From Saccharothrix luteola (GTDB lineage: Bacteria > Actinomycetota > Actinomycetes > Mycobacteriales > Pseudonocardiaceae), in the NCBI RefSeq assembly GCF_020859565.1, contig NZ_JAJHUO010000014.1:186001-250000 (forward strand): a DNA stretch of 64,000 nucleotides, written 5' to 3'. Shown one piece after another: positions 8,397 to 18,179 of the stretch. A program made the position numbers and the translations under genes. Below the pieces are notes generated by a model. The model did not search any database and was not told the DNA's origin. It saw only the letters and a program-made list of their open reading frames with translations. Numbering within the stretch: the first letter of the stretch is position 1; each line of letters begins with the position of its first letter.

Positions 8397-9143
8397 TCAG
8401 GCGCCTTCGGCAGGCTTTCCCGTACCCGCGACAGCGCCGGGTTCGTCCGGTCGGCGCGGCACGAGAATGCGCCAGCCGTCCGGCAGGGGTGGCAGGGCGA
8501 CGTCTTCCCCGCGGAGGAAGTCCGCCCTCCACCGCTCCCGGCGGCGGGCGTACCGGTGCTCCAGCACGGCGGCGATGAGGCAGCAGACCAGGGCGGCCGC
8601 CACGGTCACCCGAGCGTGCGCCCCGGCCGACCAGACCAGGACCGTCGTCACCACGGTGAGCAAGAGCAGGTCGTACAGCACCCGAACCACCTTGCCCCAC
8701 AAGGGCGTCGGGACGTCGGCGCGCAGGTCCGTCAGGGTGTCGACCTCGTCCGCGCCGTACTCGCGGATGCGTGCGACCTCTGCCGTGCGCCGGCGCCACT
8801 CCTGGAAGGCCTCGATGATCGCGTTCGCGCCGGCCACGCCCAACCCGACACCGGCGGCGGTGGTGAACCACGCGTCCGGGCCCACGGCGACCACCGCCGC
8901 CGCGGCCAGGAGATCCAACACACCCGACGCCACCGACAACCCCAGGTCGCGCCGGAGGAGTCCGCGCGGCAGCGCCCCGCGGCCGATCGACGTCGCCACC
9001 GGGCGCAGCGCGACCATGTTGACCACCTCGTCACGCGCCCGCCGAACCCCCTCGTCCACCGGCGCCTCCCAGCACTCCTCCCGCGAGCACACGGATCCCC
9101 GTTCCGGCGACTCGTCAAACGCTGCCGCCCGGCCACCGGCCAT
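8397..9143 (-). CDS. Hypothetical membrane protein
   Basis: About 248 residues from the chosen ATG; the frame is open to 9209 and no start has a good ribosome binding site. Two hydrophobic pairs are visible: LGLSVASGVLDLLAAAAVVAV with TAAGVGLGVAGANAII, and VLYDLLLLTVVTTVLVW with VTVAAALVCCLIAAVL. Between them is a charged segment (FQEWRRRTAEVARIREYGADEV). The C-terminus is soluble and ends PLPDGWRILVPRRPDEPG. No known family is recognised. It is transcribed away from the hydrolase at 9270 and is preceded by the RiPP-side intergenic region. Function unknown. Confidence 0.6.
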   Translation of the reverse strand: MAGGRAAAFDESPERGSVCSREECWEAPVDEGVRRARDEVVNMVALRPVATSIGRGALPRGLLRRDLGLSVASGVLDLLAAAAVVAVGPDAWFTTAAGVGLGVAGANAIIEAFQEWRRRTAEVARIREYGADEVDTLTDLRADVPTPLWGKVVRVLYDLLLLTVVTTVLVWSAGAHARVTVAAALVCCLIAAVLEHRYARRRERWRADFLRGEDVALPPLPDGWRILVPRRPDEPGAVAGTGKPAEGA

Positions 9144-9269
9144 CACGGGTCGCCGTCGGATCACGGCCGGCTCATACCAAAGTCGGGCCACCGGTAGCCG
9201 AAGGGGCACTGTCGATCACGGGCACGCCGACTACGGTTTGCCCGTCGCCGTGTCGAAGAAGTCCAAGGG

Positions 9270-10274
9270 GTGTGGGTCTTGTCAGGTGCAACGCTTGCGG
9301 AGAGATCGGTCGCGCGCCTGGGGCCTCGGCACCCGGTGGCCGCCGTCGCCACGGTCTCGCCCGCCGGGACCTCGGTGGCGAGCGTGGGCGCGCCCGACGA
9401 CGCCGACTTCGAGATCGGCTCGATCTCCAAGGGGATCACCGGCCTGCTCTACACCGACGCGCGGGAACGCGGCGAGATCGGGCCGTCCACCACGCTGGGC
9501 GACCTGCTGCCGCTGGACGGCACCCCGGTGGCGGGCGTGACGCTGTCCTCCATCACCACCCACCACTCGGGCCTGCCGAGCCTGCCCGCCTCGGCCTCGC
9601 TGCTGCGCAGGTCGCTGGCGCTGTGGCTGCACGGCGCGAACCCGTACGGCGAAACGCTCGATGAGTTGCTCACCCAGGCACGTGGCGTGCGCCCCGGCCC
9701 ACCCCGCCCCCGCTACTCCAACCTGGGCTTCCAACTCCTGGGCCACGCCCTGGGGAGCGCCGCCGGCACGACGTTCCAGGACCTGCTCCGCGACCGGGTC
9801 GCCACCCCTCTCGGCTTGGAGGTGTGCTACGCGCCCGCCACCCCGGCCGACCTGCGACCGGCCGCGCTCAACGGCACCACCAGGTGGGGCCGCAAGCGTC
9901 AGCCGTGGACCGGTGAAGCGCTGGGGCCGGCCGGGGGCATCCGCGCGCGCATCGGCGACATGGCCCGCCTCGCCGCCGCGCTCCTCGACGGCTCCGCGCC
10001 CGGCACCGCCGCCTTGGAACCCGTCGAGGACTTCACCGGCCGGGTGGTGCGCATCGGCGCGGCGTGGATCACGCTCGAGCGCAACGGCCGTGCGATCACG
10101 TGGCACAACGGCGGCACCGGGGGCTTCCGCAGCTGGCTGGGCCTGGACCGCGCGGCGGGCACCGCGGTGGTCGTCCTCTCCGCGACCGCGATCTCGGTGG
10201 ACCGGCACGGTTTCGCGCTGCTCGAGCAGCTGACCGAGGAAGAAGGCCATCGAGTTTCTGCTGCGGGGGACTAG
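9270..10274 (+). CDS. Beta-lactamase-fold serine hydrolase
   Basis: 334 residues from GTG. The class C beta-lactamase / D,D-peptidase-like motifs are all present: S51-x-x-K54 in GSISKG, the YxN motif in RYSNLGFQLLG, and HNGGTGGF near the C-terminus as the third motif. These enzymes hydrolyse esters, amides or D-amino-acid peptides; the substrate is not deducible. No signal peptide is evident, so it is probably intracellular. It is monocistronic and convergent with the anti-sigma-like gene; the two TAG stop codons overlap in a CTAG palindrome at 10271-10274, leaving no room for an intergenic terminator. Confidence 0.85.
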   Translation: MWVLSGATLAERSVARLGPRHPVAAVATVSPAGTSVASVGAPDDADFEIGSISKGITGLLYTDARERGEIGPSTTLGDLLPLDGTPVAGVTLSSITTHHSGLPSLPASASLLRRSLALWLHGANPYGETLDELLTQARGVRPGPPRPRYSNLGFQLLGHALGSAAGTTFQDLLRDRVATPLGLEVCYAPATPADLRPAALNGTTRWGRKRQPWTGEALGPAGGIRARIGDMARLAAALLDGSAPGTAALEPVEDFTGRVVRIGAAWITLERNGRAITWHNGGTGGFRSWLGLDRAAGTAVVVLSATAISVDRHGFALLEQLTEEEGHRVSAAGD

Positions 10275-11182
10275 CCCGGGAACATCGTCAGTGCCGGGTC
10301 GACGCCGATCTCGACCAGCTGGTCGAGGGTCAGCGGCGGCTTCGACGCGGTCGGCGCGCCACCGATCTTGCCGGAGGTGTCGATGTTCTCGGCCTGCACG
10401 AGGATCCGCGTGCCGTCCTCGCGGTGGACCAGCACCTGGTTCATGGTGATGCCGCCTCCCATGTCCGCCGTCTGCTTGACGATCTCCTCACCCCGGGGGC
10501 CGGTCTCCGCCACGCAGGACGTCCGGGTCCCGAGGCCGGGATAGGAACACACGGGGCCCAGGCCGTCGTGCCAGGTCGGCGCCATGAGGACGAAGATGTT
10601 CCCGCTCCCGTCCGCCGTGGTCGTGGTCGCCGACGCCTCGAAGGTGGCGTCGGTGTCGCAGATGGACAGCTCGACACCCGGATCCGTCGGGTTCACCTGG
10701 TAGTAGTCGAGCGGCCCGTGTGGCGTGCCCGCGGGGTAGTCGCCCGCGGGGTTGGCCGACAGCTTCAGGTCCGGCCGTTGTGCCTTGACCGCGTCGGTCG
10801 TCGCCAGGGTCAGCCGCGCGGCGGCTTCGGCCGCGGGCTCCAGCCTGCCCCCGCACGGGGGCGGTGGCACCTTGTCATCCACGATGTCGACCGACGACGT
10901 GGACACCTTGGATTCGGCCGGCTGGTGCTGCGTGGTCGAGGACGGCGACATTGCGGACGTGGTGCCCGGCGACCCGCCGATCGGCGCGCCCCCGCCGTCG
11001 CCGCTGGTCAGCGTGTACGCGACGGCGCCGGTCAGCACCACGACGGCCACTCCGGCGGCGACCGCCGGGTTCGCCACCCGGCGAAGCCGGACCGCGCGGC
11101 GGCCGCGGGCGATGACCGCGTCCACGTCGACCGTGGACGGCGGCACCTCCCCGATCGCGTCGTCGAACAGTTGCTTGTCCAT
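10271..11182 (-). CDS. Single-pass membrane protein coupled to a SigE-family sigma factor
   Basis: 303 residues; the ATG shares a base with the sigma stop (TGATG). The N-terminal cytoplasmic part (MDKQLFDDAIGEVPPSTVDVDAVIARGRRAVRL) is followed by one transmembrane helix (ANPAVAAGVAVVVLTGAVAYTL), a Ser/Thr/Gly-rich linker and an exported domain with a CGGR motif and several further Cys. This is the layout of the putative anti-sigma or regulatory partners found beside SigE-family sigma factors in actinomycetes. The short N-terminus lacks a zinc-binding HxxxCxxC anti-sigma motif, so direct sigma inhibition is only an inference. Confidence 0.75.
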   Translation of the reverse strand: MDKQLFDDAIGEVPPSTVDVDAVIARGRRAVRLRRVANPAVAAGVAVVVLTGAVAYTLTSGDGGGAPIGGSPGTTSAMSPSSTTQHQPAESKVSTSSVDIVDDKVPPPPCGGRLEPAAEAAARLTLATTDAVKAQRPDLKLSANPAGDYPAGTPHGPLDYYQVNPTDPGVELSICDTDATFEASATTTTADGSGNIFVLMAPTWHDGLGPVCSYPGLGTRTSCVAETGPRGEEIVKQTADMGGGITMNQVLVHREDGTRILVQAENIDTSGKIGGAPTASKPPLTLDQLVEIGVDPALTMFPG

Positions 11183-11682
11183 CAGTACCCCTCCCTGGTC
11201 GCCTGCGCGGCGCTGGTGCGCAACGTGTCGAGACCTCGCGCGGTCTGGCTCTTCACGGTGCCCACCGAACAGCCGAGGATCTCGGCGGTCTCCTCCACCG
11301 AGAGGTCGAGGTAGAGGCGCAGGACGACGGCGGCCCGCCGCCTCGGCGGGAGACCGTCGAGCAGGTCGAGCAGCTGGGCCCGGTTGACGACGGCGAACTC
11401 GGCCGTCGTCGGCAGTTCCGGCAGCTCCTCCACGGACTGCTCGCGACGCCACGGCCTCCGCTTCTCGTCCAGCCAGGTGCGCAGCAGCGCCTTGCGGACG
11501 TACGCGTCGATGCCGGCCGTCGCGCCGACCCTCGGCCAGTGCCGGTACAGCTTGCTGATGGTGATCGACACGAGGTCGTCCGCCGTGTGCCAGTCCCGGC
11601 ACAGGAGGTACGCGGTGCGCCGCAAGGGCTCCAACCGAGCCGTCACGTACTCGCGGTACGCGTTCTCCTCGGACCGTTTCAC
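11182..11682 (-). CDS. SigE-family ECF RNA polymerase sigma factor
   Basis: 166 residues. The GTG at 11682 is chosen because AGGAGGT lies 7 nt upstream; the frame is open further but without a ribosome binding site. Region 2 is seen in ARLEPLRRTAYLLCRDWHTADDLVSITISKLY and region 4 in LPPRRRAAVVLRLYLDLSVEETAEILGCSVGTVKSQTARGLDTLR. It would direct RNA polymerase to a small regulon, together with the coupled membrane protein downstream. Its 5' end faces the uptake island across 135 bases of shared promoter DNA. Its own promoter targets cannot be named from this window. Confidence 0.88.
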   Translation of the reverse strand: MKRSEENAYREYVTARLEPLRRTAYLLCRDWHTADDLVSITISKLYRHWPRVGATAGIDAYVRKALLRTWLDEKRRPWRREQSVEELPELPTTAEFAVVNRAQLLDLLDGLPPRRRAAVVLRLYLDLSVEETAEILGCSVGTVKSQTARGLDTLRTSAAQATREGY

Positions 11683-11817
11683 CTCGATGACCTCCTGTGT
11701 CGTGCCTCTACACAAGCAGGAACGCACCCTGTGCGCCGCGAGGTTGCCCGGTGATGGAAATGATCGTGAACCCGTTCGTGGGCCGGCGCGTTCGTCGTCC
11801 CATGATCCAGGTCACTG

Positions 11818-11846
11818 TTGATAACGGTTATCAGTGCGGTTAGGCT
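11818..11846 (+). promoter_or_regulatory. Promoter with overlapping 7-1-7 Fur-family operator
   Basis: A perfect 15-bp palindrome TGATAACGGTTATCA lies at 11819-11833. Its geometry (7-1-7) and sequence match the known TGATAATnATTATCA type of Fur/Zur box. It overlaps a -35 hexamer TTGATA (11818-11823), which is 17 bases from a -10 hexamer TAGGCT (11841-11846). Binding here would block the promoter of the FecCD operon. The Fur-family gene 7.3 kb downstream in the same island is the obvious candidate repressor. Confidence 0.75.
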
Positions 11847-11883
11847 CGCGCGGTCCCCCCTGCTCAGAGTGATCGGCTTCGTC

Positions 11884-12989
11884 ATGGCTGTTCGTCCCCG
11901 GTCGTCCCGGTCGGCCGACCGTGATCGGCGGGTGTCCGCGCGCCGGTCGCCAACCGCGCAGCGGGTGGTGGTCTCGGCGCTCGCCCTCGCGATCCTGGTG
12001 CTGGTGGTCGTCTCCGGTTCGGTCGGGACGGTCGAGGTGGGGGTCGTGGACACGGCGCGAATCGTGGTCGGGCACCTCGTGCCGAACATGCCGTGGATGT
12101 CGGACGGCAGCCTGACCGTGTTGCAGGACCAGGCGGTGTGGCAGTTCCGGTTGCCGCGCGCGTTGTTGGCCGGTCTCGCCGGGGCGGGGCTGGCGTTGGC
12201 CGGGTCGATCATGCAGGTGATCGTGCGCAACCCGCTGGCCGAGCCGTACCTGCTCGGTGTGTCGTCCGGCGCGGGGGTCGGGGCGGTGCTGGTCATCACG
12301 CTCGGGTCGGCGGCCGTGGGCGGCCTTCCGCTCGGCGCGGCGGCGTTCGCCGGGGCGTTGGTGGCCAGCGCGTGCGTCGCGCTCGCCGCACGGCACCGCG
12401 GCGTGCTGTCGCCGACCAGGATGATCCTGTCGGGGGTGGCCCTGGGTTCGCTGTTCAGCGCGGTGACGAGCTACCTGACGTTGACGACCGAGGCGCAGAA
12501 CGTGTTCAGCGTCCTGTTCTTCCTGCTGGGCAGCGTGTCCGCCGCGTCCATGGGCTCGCTGGTCGTGCCCGCGGTGGCGTTCGTGGTCGCGTGCGTCGTC
12601 GTCGGGTTGCGGACGCGGGCGATGAACGCGCTGTTGACCGGTGACGAGTCCGCGACGGCGTTGGGCGTGGACGTCAACCGGCTGCGGGCCGTCCTCCTGG
12701 TGACGTCGGCGCTGCTGACCGGGTCGATCGTCTCGGTCAGCGGCGGCATCGGCTTCGTCGGCCTGGTGATCCCGCACGTGGCGCGCATCCTCGTGGGCGC
12801 CGACCACCGGCGGATGCTCCCGGTCGCGGTGCTCGGCGGTGCGGCGTTCCTGATGCTCGCGGACCTGTTGTCGCGCACGGTCGCCGCACCCGCGGAAGTG
12901 CCCATCGGCATCCTCACCGCGGTGGTGGGCGCGCCGTTCTTCCTGTGGCTGATGCGCCGAGACACGGGCGCACGGGCGGGGCTGGACCG

Positions 12990-12993
<4 letters not shown>
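11884..12993 (+). CDS. FecCD-family metal/siderophore ABC permease
   Basis: 369 residues from ATG 11884; the frame extends to 11818 but that would place the operator and promoter inside the gene. The body has 9-10 hydrophobic helices and the family's typical stretches: RLPRALLAGLAGAGLALAGS, NPLAEPYLLGVSSGA, LTGDESATALGV and GGIGFVGLVIPHVARILVG. It forms the inner-membrane channel of a BtuC-type importer for an iron or other metal chelate, with the ATPase and binding lipoprotein encoded directly downstream. Its stop overlaps the ATPase ATG (ATGA). Regulation is probably by the Fur-family operator immediately upstream. Confidence 0.92.
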
Positions 12994-13785
<792 letters not shown>

Positions 13786-13802
<17 letters not shown>

Positions 13803-14793
13803 CACCCTGTCCCTGCTCGCGATCGGCATCGGCGTCACGCTGGTCGCCGGCTGCGGTTCCCCGGTCACCCCGACCACCCCGACGAGCGCCGCCGGCGGCG
13901 CGGTCACGATCACCAACTGCGGCCGGGAGGTCACCGTCGCCGGCGCGCCGGGCGCGGCGGTCGGGTTGAGCCCGTCGCAGACCGAGCTGCTGCTCCGGCT
14001 GGGCCTCGCGGGGTCGCTCGTCGGGCAGGCGCAGACGGCCACCGCACCGCTGCCGGAGGACGTGGCGGGTCTGGCCGCGGACGTCGCGGTGCTGAGCGAG
14101 TCCAAGCCGCCGAGCCGGGAGCAGCTGCTGAACGCGAAGCCGGACTTCGTGTTCTCGCCGACGACGTACGAGTTCAACGCCGAGCAGGGCTTCGCGAGCC
14201 TGGAGCAGCTCCGGGAGGCGGGCGTCGCGGCGTACGTCGCCACCGGAGGGTGCGCCGACCGGCGCATGAGCGGCACGGTCGAGGACGTCTTCACCGACCT
14301 GGAGAACCTCGGCAAGGTCTTCGCCGTGCCCGACAAGGCCGCGCCGCTGATCGAGAAGGGGAAGGCCGACCTGGCCGAGGTGGACGCGGCGCTCGCCAAC
14401 CGCGAGAAGCCGACCGTCGCCCAGGTGTACCTGGAGGGCACCACCGTGACCGCGATCGGCGCCGGGATCGAGTACGACATCATCCGCCGGGCGGGCGGGG
14501 ACAACGTGTTCTCGCCGCAGGACCCGCAGTTCGCGAAGTTCTTCGCCGCGCAGATCACCCCGGAGGCGCTGGCCGCCGCCAACCCCGACGCGCTGGTGTT
14601 CGCCGCCAACTCCCCCGAGCACCGGCAGTCCACCGTCGACTACCTGACCCGCACGTTCCCCGACATGACCGCGGTGCGCGAGCAGCGGCTGATCGCGATC
14701 GACGCCTCCGACACCTACCCGGGCACGCTCGGGAACGTCTCCGTGGTGCGGGAGATCGCCGAGCGGCTGCACCCGGACGCCTTCACGTCGTGA
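13786..14793 (+). CDS. Metallophore-binding lipoprotein
   Basis: 335 residues from the first of two close ATGs (the other is at 13795). A signal sequence with lipobox VAGC puts the acylated Cys at residue 23. The mature protein has the class III binding-protein layout: GLSPSQTELLLRLGLAGSLVGQ near the N-terminus, a long linking helix, then ALVFAANSPEHRQSTVDYL and a C-terminal lobe ending VREIAERLHPDAF. It would capture the metal complex outside the membrane for the FecCD importer. Its stop overlaps the GTG of the next gene. The ligand (siderophore, zincophore or other) is not deducible. Confidence 0.87.
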
Positions 14794-16454
14794 TCCACCG
14801 CAGGCTGCTGCACCTGGCGGGTGTCGTCCTCGGGCCGATCGCGCTGCTGGCGGTGCTGTCGGCGCTGGTGTCGGCCTGCCACGTCACCGGGGCCGTGCTG
14901 ACGGCCGCCGTCCTCGCCGACCTCACCGGCGGGGACGGCGCCGGCGTGGTGCCCCTGATCGCGGCGCTCGTCGGCGTCGTCGCGGTGCGAGCGGCCCTGC
15001 TGTGGCTGCGGGAGGTCGCCGCCGCCAGGTTCGGCATCGCCATCCGCACCCGGTTGCGCGGCGAGCTGCTGCGCCGCATCACCGCGCTGGGGCCGGCGTG
15101 GGCGCAGGGGGAACGGTCCGGCGCGATCACCCACACGGTCGTGGACGGCGTGGAGGCCCTCGACGCCTACTACAGCCGCTACCTGCCTCAGCTGCTGGTG
15201 ACGTGCCTCGTGCCCGCCGCCGTGACCGGGTGGCTGTTCACGGTCTCGGTCCCGGCCGCCACCGCCCTCGCCTCGGCGGTGCTGTGCGCCGTGGTCGTCC
15301 CCCGCTTCTGGGACGCCCGGCTGCTCCGGACGGGACGGGACCGTTGGCGCGCTTACGAGAAGCTCGCGGCGGACTACCTGGAGGCGACCCAGGCGATCGG
15401 CGTCCTGCGGGTGTTCGGCGCGGGGAAGCGGACCGGTGACGCGCTCGCCGCACGCGGCGAACACCTGCACCGCGCCACGATGGCCCAGCTGCGGGTCTCG
15501 CTCGTGGAGTCGGCCGTCAGCGCGCTCGCCCTGCACCTGGGCACCGCCGCCACCATCGTCGTCGCCTGCGCCGGAGTCCTCGGCGGCACCGCGCCGTCGG
15601 GGTCGGTGCTGCTGTTCCTGCTGTGCGCCAGGGAGTGCTTCCGCCCGGTGCTCGACCTGTCGGCCCACTGGCACCTCGGCTACCAGGGGCTGGGCGCGGT
15701 GGAGGGCATCGACGAGATCCTCACCGCACGCCCGGCCGTCGCGGACACCGGCACGCGCACCGATCCCGCGTCTCCCGGGGCGGGGCTGCGGTTGCGCCAC
15801 GTCGGCTACCGGTACCCGAACGGGGCAGGGGTGGCGGACGTCGGCTTCGACTGCGCGCCCGGTGCCACCACCGGGATCGTCGGCCCGTCGGGTGCGGGCA
15901 AGAGCACGCTCGCCCGGCTCATCATCCGGCACGTCGACCCGCAGCACGGGACGATCGAACTCGACGGCACCCCGATCACCGACTACACCCTCGCCGCCCT
16001 GCGCGCGAGCATCGCGGTCGTCGGCCAGCACACGCACCTGTTCCACGGCACCGTGGCGGAGAACCTGCGCCTCGCCCGCCCCGACTCCACGCCGGAGGAG
16101 GTCCGCACCGCCGCCCACGTCGCCGACGCGCTCGACTTCATCGAGGCGCTCCCCCGGGGCTTCGACACGGTGCTCACCGAGAACGGGTCCCGGCTCTCCG
16201 GCGGGCAGCGGCAACGGCTCGCCATCGCCAGGGCCGTGCTCGCCGCGACACCCGTGCTGCTGCTGGACGAGGCCACCTCCGCCTTGGACGTCGACACCGA
16301 GGCCCGCGTCCTCACCCGGCTCGCCGAGCACCGCCCGGGCACCACCCGGATCGTCATCGCGCACCGCGAGAGCGCCCTGCGCGACGCCGACGCGGTCGTC
16401 ACGATCGAATCCGGCCGCGTCGCCGGCGTCGTCCCCTCGGCGGCACGACGATGA
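14790..16454 (+). CDS. ABC half-transporter 1 (membrane and ATPase domains)
   Basis: 554 residues from a GTG overlapping the binding-protein stop. Six hydrophobic helices fill residues about 1-310, then an ATPase domain with Walker A GPSGAGKST, signature LSGGQRQRLAIARAV, Walker B VLLLDEATSALD and HRES switch. It pairs with the next gene as a heterodimer. Such tandem half-transporters beside FecCD importers are known in siderophore loci (YbtP/YbtQ- or IrtAB-like) and move the chelate or release its metal at the inner membrane; CydD-like exporters look similar. Its place in one operon under a Fur-type operator supports a role in metal uptake. Confidence 0.87.
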   Translation: MIHRRLLHLAGVVLGPIALLAVLSALVSACHVTGAVLTAAVLADLTGGDGAGVVPLIAALVGVVAVRAALLWLREVAAARFGIAIRTRLRGELLRRITALGPAWAQGERSGAITHTVVDGVEALDAYYSRYLPQLLVTCLVPAAVTGWLFTVSVPAATALASAVLCAVVVPRFWDARLLRTGRDRWRAYEKLAADYLEATQAIGVLRVFGAGKRTGDALAARGEHLHRATMAQLRVSLVESAVSALALHLGTAATIVVACAGVLGGTAPSGSVLLFLLCARECFRPVLDLSAHWHLGYQGLGAVEGIDEILTARPAVADTGTRTDPASPGAGLRLRHVGYRYPNGAGVADVGFDCAPGATTGIVGPSGAGKSTLARLIIRHVDPQHGTIELDGTPITDYTLAALRASIAVVGQHTHLFHGTVAENLRLARPDSTPEEVRTAAHVADALDFIEALPRGFDTVLTENGSRLSGGQRQRLAIARAVLAATPVLLLDEATSALDVDTEARVLTRLAEHRPGTTRIVIAHRESALRDADAVVTIESGRVAGVVPSAARR

Positions 16455-18100
16455 GCGGCCCGCTGCGGCGCCTGCTGCCCGTGATCGCCGAGCAACGGGC
16501 CACGTTCGGCTGGACCATCGCGGCCAACGCCGTCGCCCAGCTCGGCGCGCTGACCGCGGCCGTGGCCGGCACGTGGCTCGCGGGCCGGACCGCCGCGACC
16601 GGCGCCGCGCCGCTGGTCCCCGCGGCCGTCGTCCTGTGCGGCGTCGCGGTGCTCACCGCCGCGATGACCTGGCGCGAGTCGTGGGTCTCCCACGACCTGG
16701 CGTACCGGCTGATCACCACCCTGCGCGCCCGCGTGTTCGACCGCCTCCTGGTGAGCCTGCCCGACCGCCGAAAGCCGCGCCGCAGCGGCGACCTGGCCTC
16801 GGTCGCGTTCGCCGACGTCGACCGACTCGAATGGCTCTACGCCCACACCGCGGCCCAGGCGCTCACCTCCCTCGTGCTGATCGCCGCGACCACGACGCTG
16901 TCGCTGCTCGTGACGCCGTGGCTGCTGCTGGTGTGGGCGCCGTTCGTCGTGCTGACCGCGGCGCTGCCCTGGCTGTTCGGGCGGATCGCCACCCGGCAGG
17001 GCACCGAGCTGACCGCGGCGGCGGCCACGCTCAACGCCGAGCTGGTCGACACCGTCCGCGGCCTCGACGAACTCGGCGCCGCCGGCGCCCTGGACCGCCG
17101 CACCGCCGCGCTCGACCGGCACACCGGCGTGCTGACCGCCGTGCAGGCGCGGATCGGCTCCCGGACGGGCGTGGAACGCGCGGTCACCGACGCGGCGCTG
17201 TCGCTCAGCGCGATCGGTGCCCTCGCGGTCTGCGCGGTCAACCTGGACGCGGTCGGCCGCGCGCTCGCGCCGGTCGCGATGATCCTGGCCACGGCGGCGC
17301 TCGGCCCGGTCTCGCAGATCTCCGACCTGCTGCGCAACCTCGGCACCCTGCGTGCCGCCGGCAGCCGCATCGTCGACCTCCTCGACCGCGCCCCGGCGGT
17401 CCGCGAAGCCGCCGCGCCCCGGCCCTTGCCGGCCCGCGACCAGGCGACGGGTCTCCTGTTCGACCGCGTGACGTTCCGCTACGGCGACGGGCCGGACGTG
17501 CTGCGCGAGGTGTCCTTCACCGTCCGCCCCGGCGAACGGGTCGCGCTCACCGGCCCGTCCGGTGCCGGCAAGACCACCTGCGCGCTGCTGGCCGTCCGGA
17601 TGTGGGATCCCGACACCGGCCACATCACGCTCGACGGCGTCGACCTCACCGAGCTGGCCGACGACGACCTGCGCCGCGCGATCAGCGCCGTGCCGCAGGA
17701 ACCCGGTCTGCTCGCCGGGACGATCGCCACCAACATCCGCCTCGGCCGCCCCGGCGCCGACGACCCGGACATCGAGCGCGCGGCGCGGAGGGCGGGAATC
17801 CTGGACCCGCGGGCCGGTCTGCCCGCCGGACTGGAGACCGTCGTCGGCGAGGCCGGCGCCGGGCTGTCCGGCGGTCAGCGGGCACGGGTCGCTGTGGCCC
17901 GGGCGTTGCTGGTCAACCCACGCGTGCTCGTCCTGGACGAGGCGACCGCCAACCTCGACCCGGACGCCGACGAGGCCATCACCGCCGCGCTGACCTCGGC
18001 CGACGACACCGTCGCCGTCCTGGTCATCGCCCACCGCCCGGCGACCCTCGCCCGCTGCGACCGGGTCGTCGAGCTGCGCGAGGGGCGGTGCGCCACGTGA
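16451..18100 (+). CDS. ABC half-transporter 2 (membrane and ATPase domains)
   Basis: 549 residues, ATG overlapping the previous stop (ATGA). Residues about 15-310 are six helices; the ATPase domain has Walker A GPSGAGKTT, Walker B VLVLDEATANLD and signature LSGGQRARVA, where the usual Q after R is replaced by A. It should form a heterodimer with the preceding half-transporter. It is the last gene of the first transcription unit of the uptake island; 80 bases separate it from the methyltransferase, and those contain a second operator-like palindrome. Direction of transport is inferred from context, not sequence. Confidence 0.87.
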   Translation: MSGPLRRLLPVIAEQRATFGWTIAANAVAQLGALTAAVAGTWLAGRTAATGAAPLVPAAVVLCGVAVLTAAMTWRESWVSHDLAYRLITTLRARVFDRLLVSLPDRRKPRRSGDLASVAFADVDRLEWLYAHTAAQALTSLVLIAATTTLSLLVTPWLLLVWAPFVVLTAALPWLFGRIATRQGTELTAAAATLNAELVDTVRGLDELGAAGALDRRTAALDRHTGVLTAVQARIGSRTGVERAVTDAALSLSAIGALAVCAVNLDAVGRALAPVAMILATAALGPVSQISDLLRNLGTLRAAGSRIVDLLDRAPAVREAAAPRPLPARDQATGLLFDRVTFRYGDGPDVLREVSFTVRPGERVALTGPSGAGKTTCALLAVRMWDPDTGHITLDGVDLTELADDDLRRAISAVPQEPGLLAGTIATNIRLGRPGADDPDIERAARRAGILDPRAGLPAGLETVVGEAGAGLSGGQRARVAVARALLVNPRVLVLDEATANLDPDADEAITAALTSADDTVAVLVIAHRPATLARCDRVVELREGRCAT

Positions 18101-18139
18101 TCGACCACGACACCACATCCGATCACCGCGTATATCAGT

Positions 18140-18158
18140 GATGATAATCGTTGTCGTC
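18140..18158. promoter_or_regulatory. Second Fur-family operator candidate
   Basis: The 19 bases from 18140 to 18158 form a 9-1-9 imperfect palindrome whose only mismatches are three pyrimidine changes that leave G-T pairs. The left half, TGATAAT, is identical to the classical 7-1-7 Fur-family half-site. It ends 21 bases before the methyltransferase ATG and would govern the methyltransferase and the Fur-family gene, giving autoregulation. It is weaker than the site at 11819. Confidence 0.5.
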
Positions 18159-18179
18159 GGTGCGACCCGGGGGGATCCG

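Noticed and set aside
11819-11833. Palindrome read as an iron box of the IdeR/DmdR type
   Set aside because: The IdeR/DmdR consensus is TTAGGTTAGGCTAACCTAA-like; this site is a 7-1-7 Fur/Zur-type box.
11818-11883. Start of the FecCD permease at 11818
   Set aside because: It would place the operator, -35 and -10 inside the coding region; ATG 11884 leaves the promoter outside.
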